Source: Cristatella mucedo (lineage: Eukaryota > Bryozoa > Phylactolaemata > Cristatellidae). Taken from it: 64,000 bases of DNA. Positions within the stretch are counted from its first letter, which is position 1; each line of letters begins with the position of its first letter. The notes beneath the pieces are model-generated. The model did not search any database, had not been told where the DNA came from, and saw only the letters and a program-made list of their open reading frames with translations. Where the stretch lies: NCBI GenBank assembly GCA_009760855.2, contig WPIO01000032.1:591001-655000 (forward strand), written 5' to 3'. Below, in pieces: positions 26,183-38,086 of the stretch. Made by a program: the position numbers and the translations under genes.

Positions 26183-26904
26183 ACCATTATTAAGGCTTGT
26201 ACCAGTGGTGAACCTTCACAGGAACAAGGGCTGTCTCGACCACTGTATAGGGAAGTGGCACTTTCTAAATAAACGGATAATAGACTTTAACTTCCTTGAC
26301 GACCTAAATTAGTACATTGATCTTGATAACTGAACTGGAACCTTGACCTCTTTGATGACCTCACAAGACTGGGGAACTTTCTCGATCACCGTGCAGGGTA
26401 CTGGAACCTTACAGATGACGGTCCTCTTAGCGTGGCATCGAGCTCTGTTATTGTTATTGCTGTTCTTTTTTCCTCCACCATTATTATTATTATTGTTATT
26501 AGTTATTATTGTTGCTCTTACCAGCGTTATTGTTGTTATTTCCATCGTCGTTATTATTGTTTTTGTTGTTGTTATTTCCATCAGAGTTGTGGTTATTAGT
26601 ATTGTTGTCGTTGTTGTCGCTTTGTCTTCTTCCCCATCCGCTCCCTACAACAAAATGCAGTTACCACGTCGCTACACTGCAATCTCTTAGCCATAAGATC
26701 GAGAAGCAATTACATGGCTTACCAAAGTTTATTCATTTTTTCTTGCTCTGTATGCTGTGAAGGCAATAAGATGCGGCTACGTTTGAAGAACTATCAGAGA
26801 TCGGACTGTGTTTATGAGCCGCTATGGTGTTCGAGACTGTACGCCGAGAACTTACCTTGAACCGAAAGAACGCATTGAGCGAATACGACCGCGGCTGTCT
26901 CCAT
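26183..26904 (-). pseudogene. K3: decayed small KVP-repeat gene
   Basis: Exon 1 (26856-26904) is exactly 49 nt as in K1 and K2, starts ATGGAGACAGCCGCGGTCGT and ends GGTTCAAG before a GTAAGT donor. The acceptor TTGTAG precedes exon 2, which starts at 26644. The frame reads GWG, then an Asn-rich stretch longer than in K1, until a stop created by one extra T between Asn codons. The frame is recovered after it through ARCHAKRTVICKVPVP. A second frameshift after VPVQ, and further stops, destroy the C-terminal repeats. The end still resembles VHREYEP. It is clearly homologous but cannot make the full protein. The first intron is about 211 bp. Confidence 0.85.
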
Positions 26905-27017
26905 GGCAGACGCCTCAGCAGTGAAACTTAGTAGAGCCCCTCCGAGCTGCCTTGTGCTTTTTCGGTCCGCTGTGACACCGATAGACATAGAATACGTTAC
27001 CCTCAATTGCAGCCATC

Positions 27018-27075
27018 ATGCGCCACTGCCAGGCGTTTACATGAGGCTGCAGATAAATATGCACGAGTCTTTTAC
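27018..27075 (-). promoter_or_regulatory. Remnant of the KVP promoter block before K3
   Basis: On the minus strand GTGCATATTTATCTGCAGCC followed by AAACGCCTGGCA aligns with the K1 block (ATGCAAATTTATCTACAGCC, then ACGCCTAGCA). The octamer is broken and the left arm of the inverted repeat is lost, in keeping with pseudogene status. Confidence 0.6.
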
Positions 27076-27163
27076 TACTGCGTGTTTCCAAAGAAACCGG
27101 AGGACGGAGGCTAGTACCTCTTTTAGTTAAGTGAGCTTTCTAGATGCCTACATTAAACATATG

Positions 27164-27239
27164 TTGGCAACTGCTACCAAGCTAACTGCCTAGGAGATAT
27201 ATTGGCAACCACTACCGAACTAACTGCCTAGGAGATGAA
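27164..27239 (+). repeat. 38-bp tandem duplication
   Basis: Two adjacent copies of a 38-bp unit beginning TTGGCAAC and containing AACTGCCTAGGAGAT differ at a handful of positions. No other copies are seen. Confidence 0.85.
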
Positions 27240-28446
27240 TTGCTAAGCCGCCAAGTTGGCACTTTCCCGTGACTAGTTCGGGACTCTTGTGACTGAGAAG
27301 AGTTCCGTCGCTGGCTCTAGGTGGCAGCCGGAGGGTAGTACTTAAGCTGCAGCCACGATACCCCACAAATCACGTCCTAGTGACGACGCCATAGCTCGAT
27401 CTGCCGATCAGGCTGGAGGCGGTGCGAATCTGGTCCAGGCCGCCTAGAATCGTGGTTCTTAGAGACTGGCCGATCGCCTCGCATGGTCTCTATGGTCTCC
27501 GTCATCAGCTCAGGGTAGTAGTAGTGCGTGACTGAATCATCGACAACTTGGTCACGTCTCAACGGCAAAGAAGCTAATGCTGAGTTAGAAACGGAAAATT
27601 TCAGCTTCGTTTTTTAGGGTTATTAAGATCACGTAAAGATTTTACATTTGCAAGCACTCCTACAGCCATCCGTTGGATCGTCCGTCAATGTATCGTTAGC
27701 ATGCGACTCCCTGAGTAGTTAAAAGCAATCGCGTCATACAAAATTGAAGCCAGGGTTCCATGCTTGTACTTCGCATAACCTCTGAGGTCTTCCAACGGTC
27801 ATGCGATATTCAATATTTGCCTTTTTCACAACCAGGCACTTGCTTCTAGTACTGTCTCAATGCTAGTGAAAGTTTTTAGCTTTACCGTGGCCATATCTCA
27901 AGCCATAATTGACATATAAGGAATTTAAATCTGCTAAATAGGAACTGCATTCGTCCATTACTTAAAAATAATTATTTAACAAAGGCGAATCCCTTGCTGT
28001 GTCTCCCCTCCGTTTACCATCCCACGGCAATATTTAAAAGAAATTGGTTACTTTATACTGATCACATATATAGATTATAAAAACAACTTTACTTTAAATA
28101 GAACAAGCCCTGAAATTAATCCTAACAAACGATATCCGACCAAATACAAAATAAAGAATGGCGGACAGCTCAGGAGAAGCAGAACCCAGGGCCCGCCACG
28201 CCTTGCCCTGCCCTGCACTTCACTGCCGTGCCGATGCCTCAAAGTACGGTGTCATGCCCTGTAGTGTCTTGCAGTGCCGTGCTGTGTCGAGCAGTGCAAT
28301 TCCCGGCTCCACTTCTATTCCATCTCTTCCAAATATACGAAATCATTTGAACTCTGAATCGAAACCTTATTGATCGTAGAAGCGTCATATTACTTGCAAG
28401 ATCCTTAGTGATAATAACAGATCACTTTGCTCATGAGCACAAGCCC
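27240..28446. other. No gene recognised
   Basis: A low-complexity patch rich in TGCC and GTGC words lies at 28195-28310. No domain is visible. Confidence 0.45.
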
Positions 28447-28557
<111 letters not shown>

Positions 28558-28599
28558 CGCATTTTCTTTTTAATACTTAACAGTCATGCGTGCTACTAA

Positions 28600-29450
28600 A
28601 ACTGGTTCATGGCAACAAATTGTACAGTACCTGGAGACACATGAAGGACTCTCCCTGTCTTATAAAAACTAGCTGTCACTATGCTGACCGGCTTATTCCC
28701 ATGAAAAAATCACGGGTATCTGTAGTGTTTATTTATATTTATCGCCTGAAAGTTTGCAACTCTAGTGGTAAACAGGGCCTAGCTGTCAAGCTCAGCCTAT
28801 TGTCACCCAAAGGGTCACATTTCACATCCTGGGTCGGGATATACCCTAATCTTTCCTTCAGTCTCTAACTATTTTTTACTTTGTCGTAAGTGAGGCACTT
28901 ACTGACCATTGACTGTGCACAACCACGCGTCTTCTTAAGCCTCTTCAGTTGTGCAGTTTTTTGCATGCTGCGCTTCTGTTGAGTTTCAGCAGTGTGGCAC
29001 AAAGCGGCTAATTTTATTGCTTGCTTTTTTCATGGTTGTTTGACATCTAGGCTTATAGTCCGCTTGCATTCCCCCCTGTCTTTTGTTTCCTCCTCATTGC
29101 TGTGAGAAATTGCCGGTCCAAAATGATCGGAAAAACACCGGCTTTGCAAAGAAAATTGGAGCTGAATGCTTGAAGTGAGACAGATGATATCGGTTTTTAT
29201 GCTGGTCTGCTTTTTTAAACAGCTGAGATAGTTGATTGTCTAATGCTGTGGTTTGTCCCGTGTAGATGTCATGACCCCGACAAGGTCTATGGCGATTTCT
29301 ACTAGGTGGCCAATACCTAGCAGGAGCCAAAGAGATCACATTTAAAATGACATTTAAAATTATTTCGTACATCGTTGTGGGCCGTTCAGCTCGTTTTCCA
29401 GCGGATAAGTTACTAAAAAGTTTGTTAATCAGCTGAAGCAATGCTGGCTC
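28600..29450. other. No gene recognised
   Basis: A minus-strand frame of 115 codons at 29094-29441 has no recognisable domain. It may be further LINE sequence, since it abuts a LINE fragment, but I cannot follow homology. Confidence 0.4.
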
Positions 29451-29454
29451 TTCG

Positions 29455-29720
29455 GAGTGATCGGCTCCAAAACCAGACTGGAACTTAAGAGTTCAGCTCG
29501 TCTTTCACAACTCTTCCCAGTGTCTTTGACGGTAACGATACAGGGGAGACTGGGCAATAGTTGCTCCAGCTCTCTTTATATAGTGCTGCTTTCGTAATTA
29601 GTGGCCTCACTAGAGCCTTTTTTTGATAGGTGCAAGGACGTGACCTTAGGCTAATCCAATATGTATTATGACAGTTGTTCATTGCAGCAGCAGATCTGTA
29701 CATGGTCAAAGTACGACGTT
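29455..29720 (-). mobile_element. L2/CR1-type LINE, reverse-transcriptase fingers fragment
   Basis: Minus-strand text VRPLITKAALYKESWSNYCP and SKTLGRVVKDELNS aligns with VRPLLKKATLDQDNLSYYRP and SKTLEPVVADQLNS in the main LINE. It is followed by FQSGFGADHSEEPALL-like sequence after a small deletion. No catalytic motifs remain. Confidence 0.75.
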
Positions 29721-31560
29721 GGATATAGCGTCTATAGGATTAGTAGCCTTCTTTGATTTGGGAATACATTTTTTTCGACGAGGCTACCCGTTGCCTCTTA
29801 AATTTTGAATATTGAGCAGAGGGCGGGATAGAATTTAGGGAGAGGATTACTATGACGTAGTTCTAGATTGTTCATCCGCGATTCAACAATATTTTATATG
29901 TAAGTTATACTTGGATTTTTCTGGAATGGATTAGCATGGCCTACACTGGTGCCTATACAGCAGTCTACGAGCAGTCAGCCGTGGTCTTGTGAATGCTTTC
30001 ACAAGCTTGAGCGTAGTTGATCAAGCTAGTTTAATGTCTGCTGTATACCATAGACCATCTGGGGGGTGGGCTCAGTGTGCCCCTAGTCCGAAGCTATAAC
30101 TCGTCGAGCAGATCAGCTAGTTTTGCATCGTAAAATTCTATCAATAATGGCAGCAAGGAAAGGGATTGAGCTGCAGGGGCGTAGAAGAAATTCTCAAGCA
30201 GAAAGGATCGATTTCAAGTGCCTTAAGGTTTCGCGATTCACACAAGACTTAAAGTGTGGAAGATGGCACACACAGTAGACTACATTAGATCCAAAAGTGG
30301 TAAGAAAAACGTAATTTTGCAATAATAGGTGATGTTAGCATATAGTCATGGGAGAAAAATTGATCGAGCACGCTACCCTTAGCGAGACTAGGGTTGTGCA
30401 AATGAGCCACAAGAAAAAATGTCAGTAAGTGCACAAAATTTGTCACTTAAGGCGCCGTAAAAGTCATCAAAACGAACGTTAAATCACCAATGTCGAGGAC
30501 ATATAAATTTGTGGTTCACATAATCAAAATGAGGTTATTGAAATCTGAGAAGAAAGAGTACTTGGTAGGGGGGCGACAGATTGCTGCTATCACCAGCAGT
30601 TTGTCGTTGGATTTACTTATGACAAGAGATTTGAAAGGCTGGTTTGGTGGGGCTGTACATGTTGAAATTGAATGAAGAACTTACAACAATATTTATTCTA
30701 CCAACCTCCTTATGATAAGCCATAAGATAATATAAGTACCCAATGTCTCGATCCTTTTCGCTCGTCAGTCATATACACTACATGGCTTGGTCATACACGC
30801 GATCCATTTTTCCAGCGAATGTAATTTTATAACTCTCGTTTTTAACAAATTGTGCATCTATGACTTTATGCAAATCTCAGTATCTCTGCTGCATGCATTC
30901 AAATACATAAAATGCTTGTGACTTTCAGTTTCATAACTAGAATTCTAAATCGCCGACCACAATGGCGTATGAAAAACGAATGCAGCCACATTAAAGGCTT
31001 TGTTATACTCAATCTTCCATCTTAACTTCTCTCAGAGGTTAATTACTGAAACAATACAAAGATTATAACACTAGCAACGGTTCTGGATAAGTTATCTACT
31101 GATTAACCACACGTTTACGCCTTAAGGTATAATGTAGACATTAAACTAGCCACGGTTACTGAGCTACAGCTTTATGAAGATCAGAGCTAATTTTTCATCA
31201 ACTGGCGAACAATTTATGTCTCAGGTCATATAAATCCTTCCTAGGTAAGACAAATTTAGCTTTTTCGCGAACATAATTAAGTCATAAATGCATGCAAAAG
31301 CCCAAGTTATTCATCAAGCTTTATCCTATCTGCTTTTAGGTCAGCACCATAATTTGCAACCCTGCATTGCCGAGCAAAACATTTCCTAGTCTCATTGGTT
31401 TAAAGAGCATGATACTCAAGATTTTAAGATATTCTATCTACAATCTATCATCCCCACTGACAGAGAATTCTTTGTACTTATTTTCCATTCTACCGTAATA
31501 CCATCCTTTATTCCGCGAAAGCTGTTCTTCTAAGAAGTTATCTGTTATTTTTGTTTATCT
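29721..31560. other. No gene recognised
   Basis: No domain or known repeat family is visible. Confidence 0.45.
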
Positions 31561-31564
31561 TTAT

Positions 31565-31915
31565 CGTGTTAAAACTTCAAATCCTTTTTAGACCGTGCCT
31601 AAAGTTTGCATGCTTACAAAGTCCGGAACTCGCTCCCGACTTCCGTCACATCTCCTGGCTTGACAATATTAAAAAAAATACACATCTATTTTTCACAACA
31701 TTTAATGTGCCCATTCGATTCGTCCTGTGTATACTCTTGCGTGCTGACCCTGTGCAAGCCACCCCTTAACCATGCTATTCTTATTGGGCATGATACAACT
31801 AACCGTTGGTCTTGCTTCCTTTTCAACAAACGTAAAGTGCATAGAAAGAGATTGAGTTCTCTGAGGATGCCACAGCAAATTTATTATTAATAATATTATC
31901 ATTATTTTGGTTACG
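31565..31915 (+). mobile_element. L2/CR1-type LINE, 3' fragment
   Basis: Text corresponding to LKSF, NSLPTSVTSPGLT and the UTR words GTGCTGACCCTGTGCAAGCC and AGAAAGAGATTGAGTTCTCT is present. It ends in a TTATTAATAATATT tail. It is the same family as the main copy at 21440. Confidence 0.8.
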
Positions 31916-32845
31916 ACTTCTCAAGATAATAAGATGATTAGCATTCCGCTAGTGAAAAATAATCAATCTGTATAATTTTGAATGTGGCTGAGTTGGTGAA
32001 TTGGTTGTAACACAAGTCTCCGACGCCGCATTTACGTTATGTCATTGACGCTCGTACTGCTTCTGGTTAGTAGCTTAGTTGTATCAGTTATTTGACTAGT
32101 TATTTAGTCAATCATAGTCACTGACGCCAACCTTACATTAGTCTAGCTGTGTAATTTTTAATAATAATACCTTGCACTCCTAAAAAATTCCTAAGATTAA
32201 TACTTTGCTTTTGAAGGCTAGCCTGAGCGCTCGCTGACGTTGCAACTGAGCCTGCCCCACTGACTTCTAAGCTTTGAGTTCTTTTTTAATTGAGCAAATT
32301 TTTTCTTAGTCATCCATGAGAAAACATGAACACATATCAGAAAGTGATATTCAATAGCGGACATAAAAAATGAACAGCCTAAATATAGTTGTTGACGCGT
32401 ATTTTGCAGCAGTAGGTCAGTGAAGCAGTAGTCAGTTGCATGTACAGAATGTGCAGACGTCCTAATCACCATAAAATCGATATAAGCTATATGGCAAGCC
32501 CAATGAAGAATCATCGGCAGATTCTGTTCAGGTACGTGTTTCGCTTATCAAAGGCAGGTACAAAAAAGCATATTCAATTGCAGCTCAAAAAATGCATGTT
32601 TCCACGATGTATGTGCCAATCAGCAAAATTTCCCTCAGTATCTCCGGGCGTCGATGCTAATCAGAAAGTCTTCTACTTTTAGCGGCTGCGGCATGTCGTT
32701 CATCAGCGTCTTTTGGCGTCTCTGCAGCCCGTTGTAGCTGGTGAGACTGACGAATGCTTTTAGCTTGATAAACTTGTCTTGTAGTGGCTTCTCATTTGTG
32801 TAATATAGATCAATTTAATGCGATGTAATGTAGTGTAATGTATAT
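31916..32845. other. No gene recognised
   Basis: A segment near 31985-32060 (GTGGCTGAGTTGGTGAATTG) vaguely resembles a tRNA-like SINE head but lacks a B box. Two overlapping short frames on opposite strands at 32218-32682 show no domain. Confidence 0.4.
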
Positions 32846-32849
32846 AACT

Positions 32850-33335
32850 CCACAAAGCGACAGATAATGCGTGGGTGTTGCGTAGGAGCGTTTGTATAGC
32901 CCACTCAAAAAAATATATATATAACTCATTTATATAGCGCCCCAAGAGAACTTAATCTCTATTCAGGCGCTTCACATATGCTTGTGGGCTTGAGCCCATG
33001 ACCTCAGTCAGACCTTAGTCGGGGCGAGCACCTTAACCGCTAGACCAAACCACTCATACCCTAAGCGACTTTCGGTATGCATTTGGCAGTCGACAGACTT
33101 CATCTCACGCAACAACGAGAAAGTTAGAATCCTAGCTGAGTCAGAAGAGCAGTTGAGGTTGTGTGTAGCATGGAAGTAGCACCTCAAGACGCCTCAAACG
33201 GATCTGCCGCAGTCGGCAGCCGGAGCGTACATGTCGTTGCTTGAGTATTTTTAAAGTAAAATACACAGTCTAGGACCTTCAGAGCAAAAGCCTGTGTCGC
33301 CAAAAGTCTTTAAGTGTGTGAGCATTTGAAAATTA
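32850..33335 (-). mobile_element. L2-like LINE (second subfamily), 3' UTR fragment, split by a SINE
   Basis: GCGTGGGTGTTGCGTAGGAG, then after the SINE CCCTAAGCGACTTTCGGTAT, GGCAGTCG.CAGACTT, GCAGTCGGCAGC and AAAAGTCTTTAAG align in order with 13870-14165. The alignment is continuous when 32908-33049 is left out. Confidence 0.8.
32908..33049 (-). mobile_element. SINE family 1 nested in a LINE
   Basis: On the minus strand GTTTGGTCTAGCGGTTAAGG, GGTGCTCGCCCCGACTAAGG and TGAGGTCATGGGCTCAAGCC give A-box-like and B-box-like segments. The tail is GCGCCTGAATAGAGATTAAG then TTCTCTTGGGGCGCTATATA. CCACTCA stands on both sides (32901-32907 and 33050-33056) and acts as target-site duplication. Confidence 0.85.
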
Positions 33336-35416
33336 GAATATGATCGCATTTCTTCACAAAAGTCACTGTTGTAACATAGGGGTAGTGCTATGTATATTTT
33401 AGCAAAGGAATTATCTAGACGTAACGTCAGCTACTGTGTCGTAATTACAAAAAACCTAGCTCTTACTACGAGTCTAATACGATAGCAAATCAAAAAGGAG
33501 AGATCTGTAAAAGAAAAGTTAATTTTAAGACACAGCAATTGTGCTTTTCGCTTGTCTTTATTGCCCGCCGTGACTGAAGCGACTGCTCCGTGCCGTTGCC
33601 CCAGCTTTTCGGGAAAGACTTTTGTCCGTTTGCGTCTCTCGGAAATATTAAGAGCGGCACGATACGATTTTCCATCGCGAAAAATTTTTAAAAGGTCGAG
33701 ATTTACATTAGCACTACCGTGTTTTGTGTTCATCTGTTTTTTTAATTTGGAGAGCACTATCAATTTCTTCGGAAGTCGAAACAAATTTTTCGCTGGATCT
33801 TTTGCAGTTTTTTCCAGATTTTTCTCGTCTTACTTGACGGACTAAAGCCAAGTTTTTCTTGACACGGTAGTAGTACGAAGGCGCAGCTATGACGATTTTT
33901 ATGTCTGTTATGAAGGGAAGTAATTTACTAATTTGCTCGTAAAGTTACAGCATTCTTTCTCATAGGTAAAGACCACATTTATTATTTAATCGTGAAAAAT
34001 CGAAAAGCTGGTCTTGATTGGTGCCCTTTTTAATTCCTAAGTTGAATGCTGCAGAGAAAATTTTTCATTAGAACAGATGGAAAAGCAAGATTCTGACCAC
34101 GACAGTCGGTCAAACAGACTTTCTGTCTGTCCTCAAGCGATTTCAGCTGGGTCTTTTGCTATCACTGAAAATGATGATGCGAAGTCTTACGATTAAAAAA
34201 ACTAAAGCTTCGTAACCGCACGAACAATTCCGAGGCAATTCAATTTGAGATTTGCTTCAATAATCTTATTGAAATGCATGAGAATTAGCTTGATTAAAGT
34301 TTTTCCAGCTGAGAGACCTTAGCCTGCTAGTGCTCTTATAATAAAGCTAAGTTCTGCTAAGCCATTATTTGGTCAGGGCTAGTTGCGTTTTAAATCGGTT
34401 CGAAACCAAAATTGTCAGTCATAGCGATGCTCTATTTTGTAATGAGTTATTTTGGATTAGCCTATAAGTCAATAGGCTAGAGAACAAATTACAATATGTC
34501 TTATTCAGCAGTCTCGTTTTATGGTGTCAGAAATGCCTTAGCAGCTGTCACCACCACTTAACATACCCGGCCTCAATTTTTCTAATAGAACATCGTGTAC
34601 CCGCAAAGAAAGAGCGGTCGCGAGCACTTTAATAATGATAATATTATAAAAATATATAGCTGCCGATCTTTCGCCGAGTTATTAGCCTGTGCAAGGTGAA
34701 CATAGGAACCTATTCTTCAGGAACAGTCGGTGCAGTTTTGTAATTCAAACCATTATTCTAGTCGACAGAGATACGTTGGGTTGAAGCGAATTCCCATCAA
34801 ACTAGAACTTGAAGCTTAGCATAGGGACTGCACTCGTCTTCCTTAGAGCAGCTGCACTAAAACTGCTTGGTCCTAGATGGAGCTACCACTTGGGGTGTAC
34901 ATGTCTCCATGGCGCAGTTGCAATTTGAGTATACCCTATTCTGCACTCTGGTGGAATGTCATTTCCAGTCAGTATCTTTAGAATTGGCCAACTCTTTATA
35001 GCAGGAGACGAGAAACCCATCTACATTCCGGCCATAGAGTGGAAATGAGCTGAATAGGCGGTCAGGTTTGGTCGACGGGCCTGAGAAATGCAGGCGTTCG
35101 TGGCCAAGCAACGACAAACTAAAGTGAGGTGAAGCTCTTAAGGGGACTAATGCGTATCAGGGTAAAAAAAACGGAGTCGCAGTGGCAGAAGACGGTGGAG
35201 GACGGGCCGCAGGACAGGACGCAGTTTCCAAGCAGCTCGCTCGCTGAGCTCACTCCCAGCGGCCGACGACGACTTTCTCGTCGCGCCGCCTTTGTAGCTG
35301 CGAAGGGCTTCTGTCGCTAAGCGACGACCCACACGACGACGCTGTCCTTGCTCCGACCACCGTCCTTGGTAGACCGCGAGCATGCGTTGGAGATTTATTC
35401 ACTGCTGCTGCAGCTT
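33336..35416. other. No gene recognised
   Basis: Overlapping frames on both strands at 33431-33845 show no domain. A GC-rich patch lies at 35180-35390. Confidence 0.45.
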
Positions 35417-35433
35417 CTATATCTATATATTTT

Positions 35434-35467
<34 letters not shown>
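35417..35467 (+). repeat. (TA)n microsatellite
   Basis: TA repeats with a TTTTCC interruption lie next to the 3' end of K4. K3 also has TA/CA repeats close to its 3' side. Confidence 0.9.
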
Positions 35468-35468
<1 letters not shown>

Positions 35469-35491
35469 TGTCTGATGCCTAGCTTTATTTA

Positions 35492-35875
35492 TCATGCTTC
35501 ACAGGCATCCTCAAGGTGAACATTTCTTGGAACAGGGACCTTCTCGACCGCAGTATAAGGAACTTGTACCTTCTCGACAATTTGGTAAGGTACTTTGATT
35601 TGCTTGATAACCTCCACTAGTATCTTGACCTGATTGACAGCTTCCACTGGAACCTTCACCTCCTTGAGAACCTCGTAAGGCTGCGGAATATTCTCGATCT
35701 CCGTGTTGGGCACCAGAACCTTCCACATGATTGCTCTCTCAGCATGGCCTCGAGCATTGTTGCTATTAATTTTCGTTGCTATTCTCTCCATCATTGTGAT
35801 TATCGTTATTATTGTCATTGGTTTCAGCATCATTGTCATTGCTACTGCTGTTTTTTTTTCCTCGCCATGAACTTG
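35492..35875 (-). pseudogene. K4: second exon of a KVP-repeat gene, one frameshift
   Basis: The acceptor CCTTGTAG precedes the exon at 35875. In the phase used by K1, the frame reads SSWRGKKNSSSNDNDAE and further Asn/Asp-rich text, until a stop made by a single extra T in the Asn tract near 35772. One base later the family frame resumes through NSNNARGHAERAI and the repeats VPNTEIENIPQPYEVLKEVK and VPYTAVEKVPVP, ending LEDACEA with TGA where K1 has the final Trp codon. AATAAA follows at once. Apart from the one base the exon is open, so this is a young pseudogene, a polymorphism or a sequencing error. The protein has diverged from K1 more than K2 has. Asp has entered the Asn tract. Confidence 0.75.
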
Positions 35876-36764
35876 CTACAAGGAAGAAACGTGATAATTA
35901 GGTTCAGGCTTGTAAATACACATTTTTATCAACTGTATTCCGCGTGTAGAAAGCACTGAGAGCACAGCAGCGGCTGACCCTAAGCAGCAAGCTGAGCAGT
36001 TTAAAGTTGGCTAAAAAAGTCTGCTCTTGCAATGAAACCTATTGAAACTGAAAATTAATGACCACATAACACTCGTGTCAGACACACGTCTGCGAGTAGT
36101 CGTCTGAGTAGCTGACAGACGAACGTACGAATAACCTATATTATGAACTACTGCAGGACTCAGCTTAAAACCGAAGTTCAACAGCGTATGTGAGGGCTAT
36201 GAAGGCTTCAGTAATCTAGCTAGTATCTTACAGTCTGGTGAGCGTTTTGCTGTCCCAGGATTGTGGCAGTTATTGACTTGTGCTTTTTATGGGCTTGGAC
36301 ATTATCGATAAATGGTGATCACATACACATTGAACGTTTCTGATGAGCAGAGTAGATTAGAGATGAGTAGAGTAGTACCACCTTTTAAGTAAAGTGAAAC
36401 TAACCACGAAATGTGGACCTTTACGGGTAAGTGCAACTGACTCAGGTAGGAAACTTTCGGTAAGCCTATGATGGACGATATACGCTATTGTTCTTGAAAA
36501 TTTAGAAGTATCTTTTGACTGAGTCCACGTCTAAACAATTTTCGTAAGGCAGGTGATTGCAAAACTTTTGGAGCCAATATTAATCTGCGGGCAGTAAATG
36601 AAGCTATAATAAGAGTTAGTACGTTGTGACAGCGAAAGAAGCTTCAGGGTAGCAAAAGGGTAGGTAAGTTTTTAAAAATTTCAAAAATCTTGTTAAACGA
36701 TGGCTTCATTGCACCGGTATGCCTGCACAGCTTTAATGCTGAATTTCTGAGACCTCACTCTCAC

Positions 36765-36808
36765 CTTGAACCAATAAAGCACATAAATAAGATCACAGCT
36801 ACCTTCAC
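36765..36808 (-). pseudogene. Possible ruined first exon of K4
   Basis: On the minus strand GTGAAGGTAGCTGTGATC is followed after a few bases by TGTGC, TT and GGTTCAAG|GTGAGA. This resembles the K1 signal-peptide exon ATGAAGATAGCCGTGGTC..TGTGCGTT..GGTTCAAG|GTGAGT, with ATG changed to GTG and five bases lost. The 13 bases around the donor are identical. The implied intron would be 889 bp. The match is short and could be chance. Confidence 0.4.
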
Positions 36809-36829
36809 GGTCAATTTGTAAAACACTTC

Positions 36830-37944
36830 AGCTTGTGGCCGCCGTCAACTTCGATAAGGCTACGCTCGACTTACTTGGAAACCTTTACATAGGAAGCAGC
36901 AGCAAACTACGTGCAGTCGTCGGAGCCGTTGCCAGGTGGTGACCTAAGAATAGAATAGACGTGCACGAGCAGTTCAAATTTATCTCAGTCGAAGGGACAT
37001 GGGCTGTGAGTGCGCTGGACAGTGATGCACTTGAAAACGTTGGGATATTAATCTACGACCAAAACACGGAAGATGGAAACAGTGTTTACGTATGTCATGA
37101 TGCTATTATCTATTTTCCTCTAAAAGCGGAAAACAGATGACCAGTTATAGGTGATAACAGTTACTCAATTCACGCCCTATTTCTGTTGACTGCACTTCTG
37201 TCACATGCTTTGGCTAGCTATCTCGCCTGCGGTTTTTGGCCTTGCACTATACAGCCCTAGTGGGCCTTGGCCAACGCTTTTATTAGGGAGCCGACTGCAC
37301 TAGGTTTTTCCACCGGGAGAGCAGAGTGCTTTCAAACGTCATTTTCGAGAGAAATCCAGACACTAATTTCGCTTGACTAATAGCATAAGTAGGATAGCCC
37401 TAAAGTCACTCTCCACTACCTTGGCTGGCGTCGATCAGCGGCTTCGATCCACTACGGTAGAGAAAGAAGCCATTCGAGGCAATATGAATGCTATCTCTTA
37501 TGTTTATGCGGGCAGGCATGCACAGCTAAAGATAGAATAGACAATACGGCATGCCTTTACTGTAGGGGCTCGTGGGCGCGCGACGGCGGCACGACGAAGA
37601 GCGAAGCCTCCACAAGCGAGTCGTGGCCTCGTCGACGACGGCTGCATTATATGATGTAGCAACCACGTGACGGCGACGACACGCCCACAGTAGTACTACC
37701 GCTGGGAGCCCATTACAGATGACGACTAACATTGCTATGCGAATATTCGCCCGCTAAATAACCTGCAATCTAAGCAGCTATGGTCGCGGTGTGATAAGTA
37801 TAAGCGCGAGTTTTAGTTTCAAACTTTGCCGAGGTTAGGCCAAGTTTTTGGTGAGCTGCTTGACTTAACCGTAGTCAATTGACCTTCCGCTATACCTTCA
37901 CCAACATTTTATTTAATTCATTTTCTGTATGGACCAAATTTCTT
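36830..37944. other. No gene recognised
   Basis: No domain is visible. A short GC-rich patch lies at 37565-37715. Confidence 0.45.
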
Positions 37945-37951
37945 TAATAAA

Positions 37952-38079
37952 TATTTATATAATTAATTTGCATAGCGCCCCAAGATAGCTTAATCTCTAT
38001 TCAGGCGCTTCACATATGCGTCGGGGCTCGAACCCATGACCTCATCCAGACCTTAACCGCTGGACCAAACGAGCTCGGG
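37952..38079 (-). mobile_element. SINE family 1, best-preserved copy
   Basis: On the minus strand GAGCTCGTTTGGTCCAGCGG (A box region), GGTCATGGGTTCGAGCCCCG (perfect B box) and the tail GCGCCTGAATAGAGATTAAG, TATCTTGGGGCGCTATGCAA and ATTAATTAT are intact. TAATAAA occurs on both sides (37945-37951 and 38080-38086) and is a likely target-site duplication. Confidence 0.9.
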
Positions 38080-38086
38080 TAATAAA

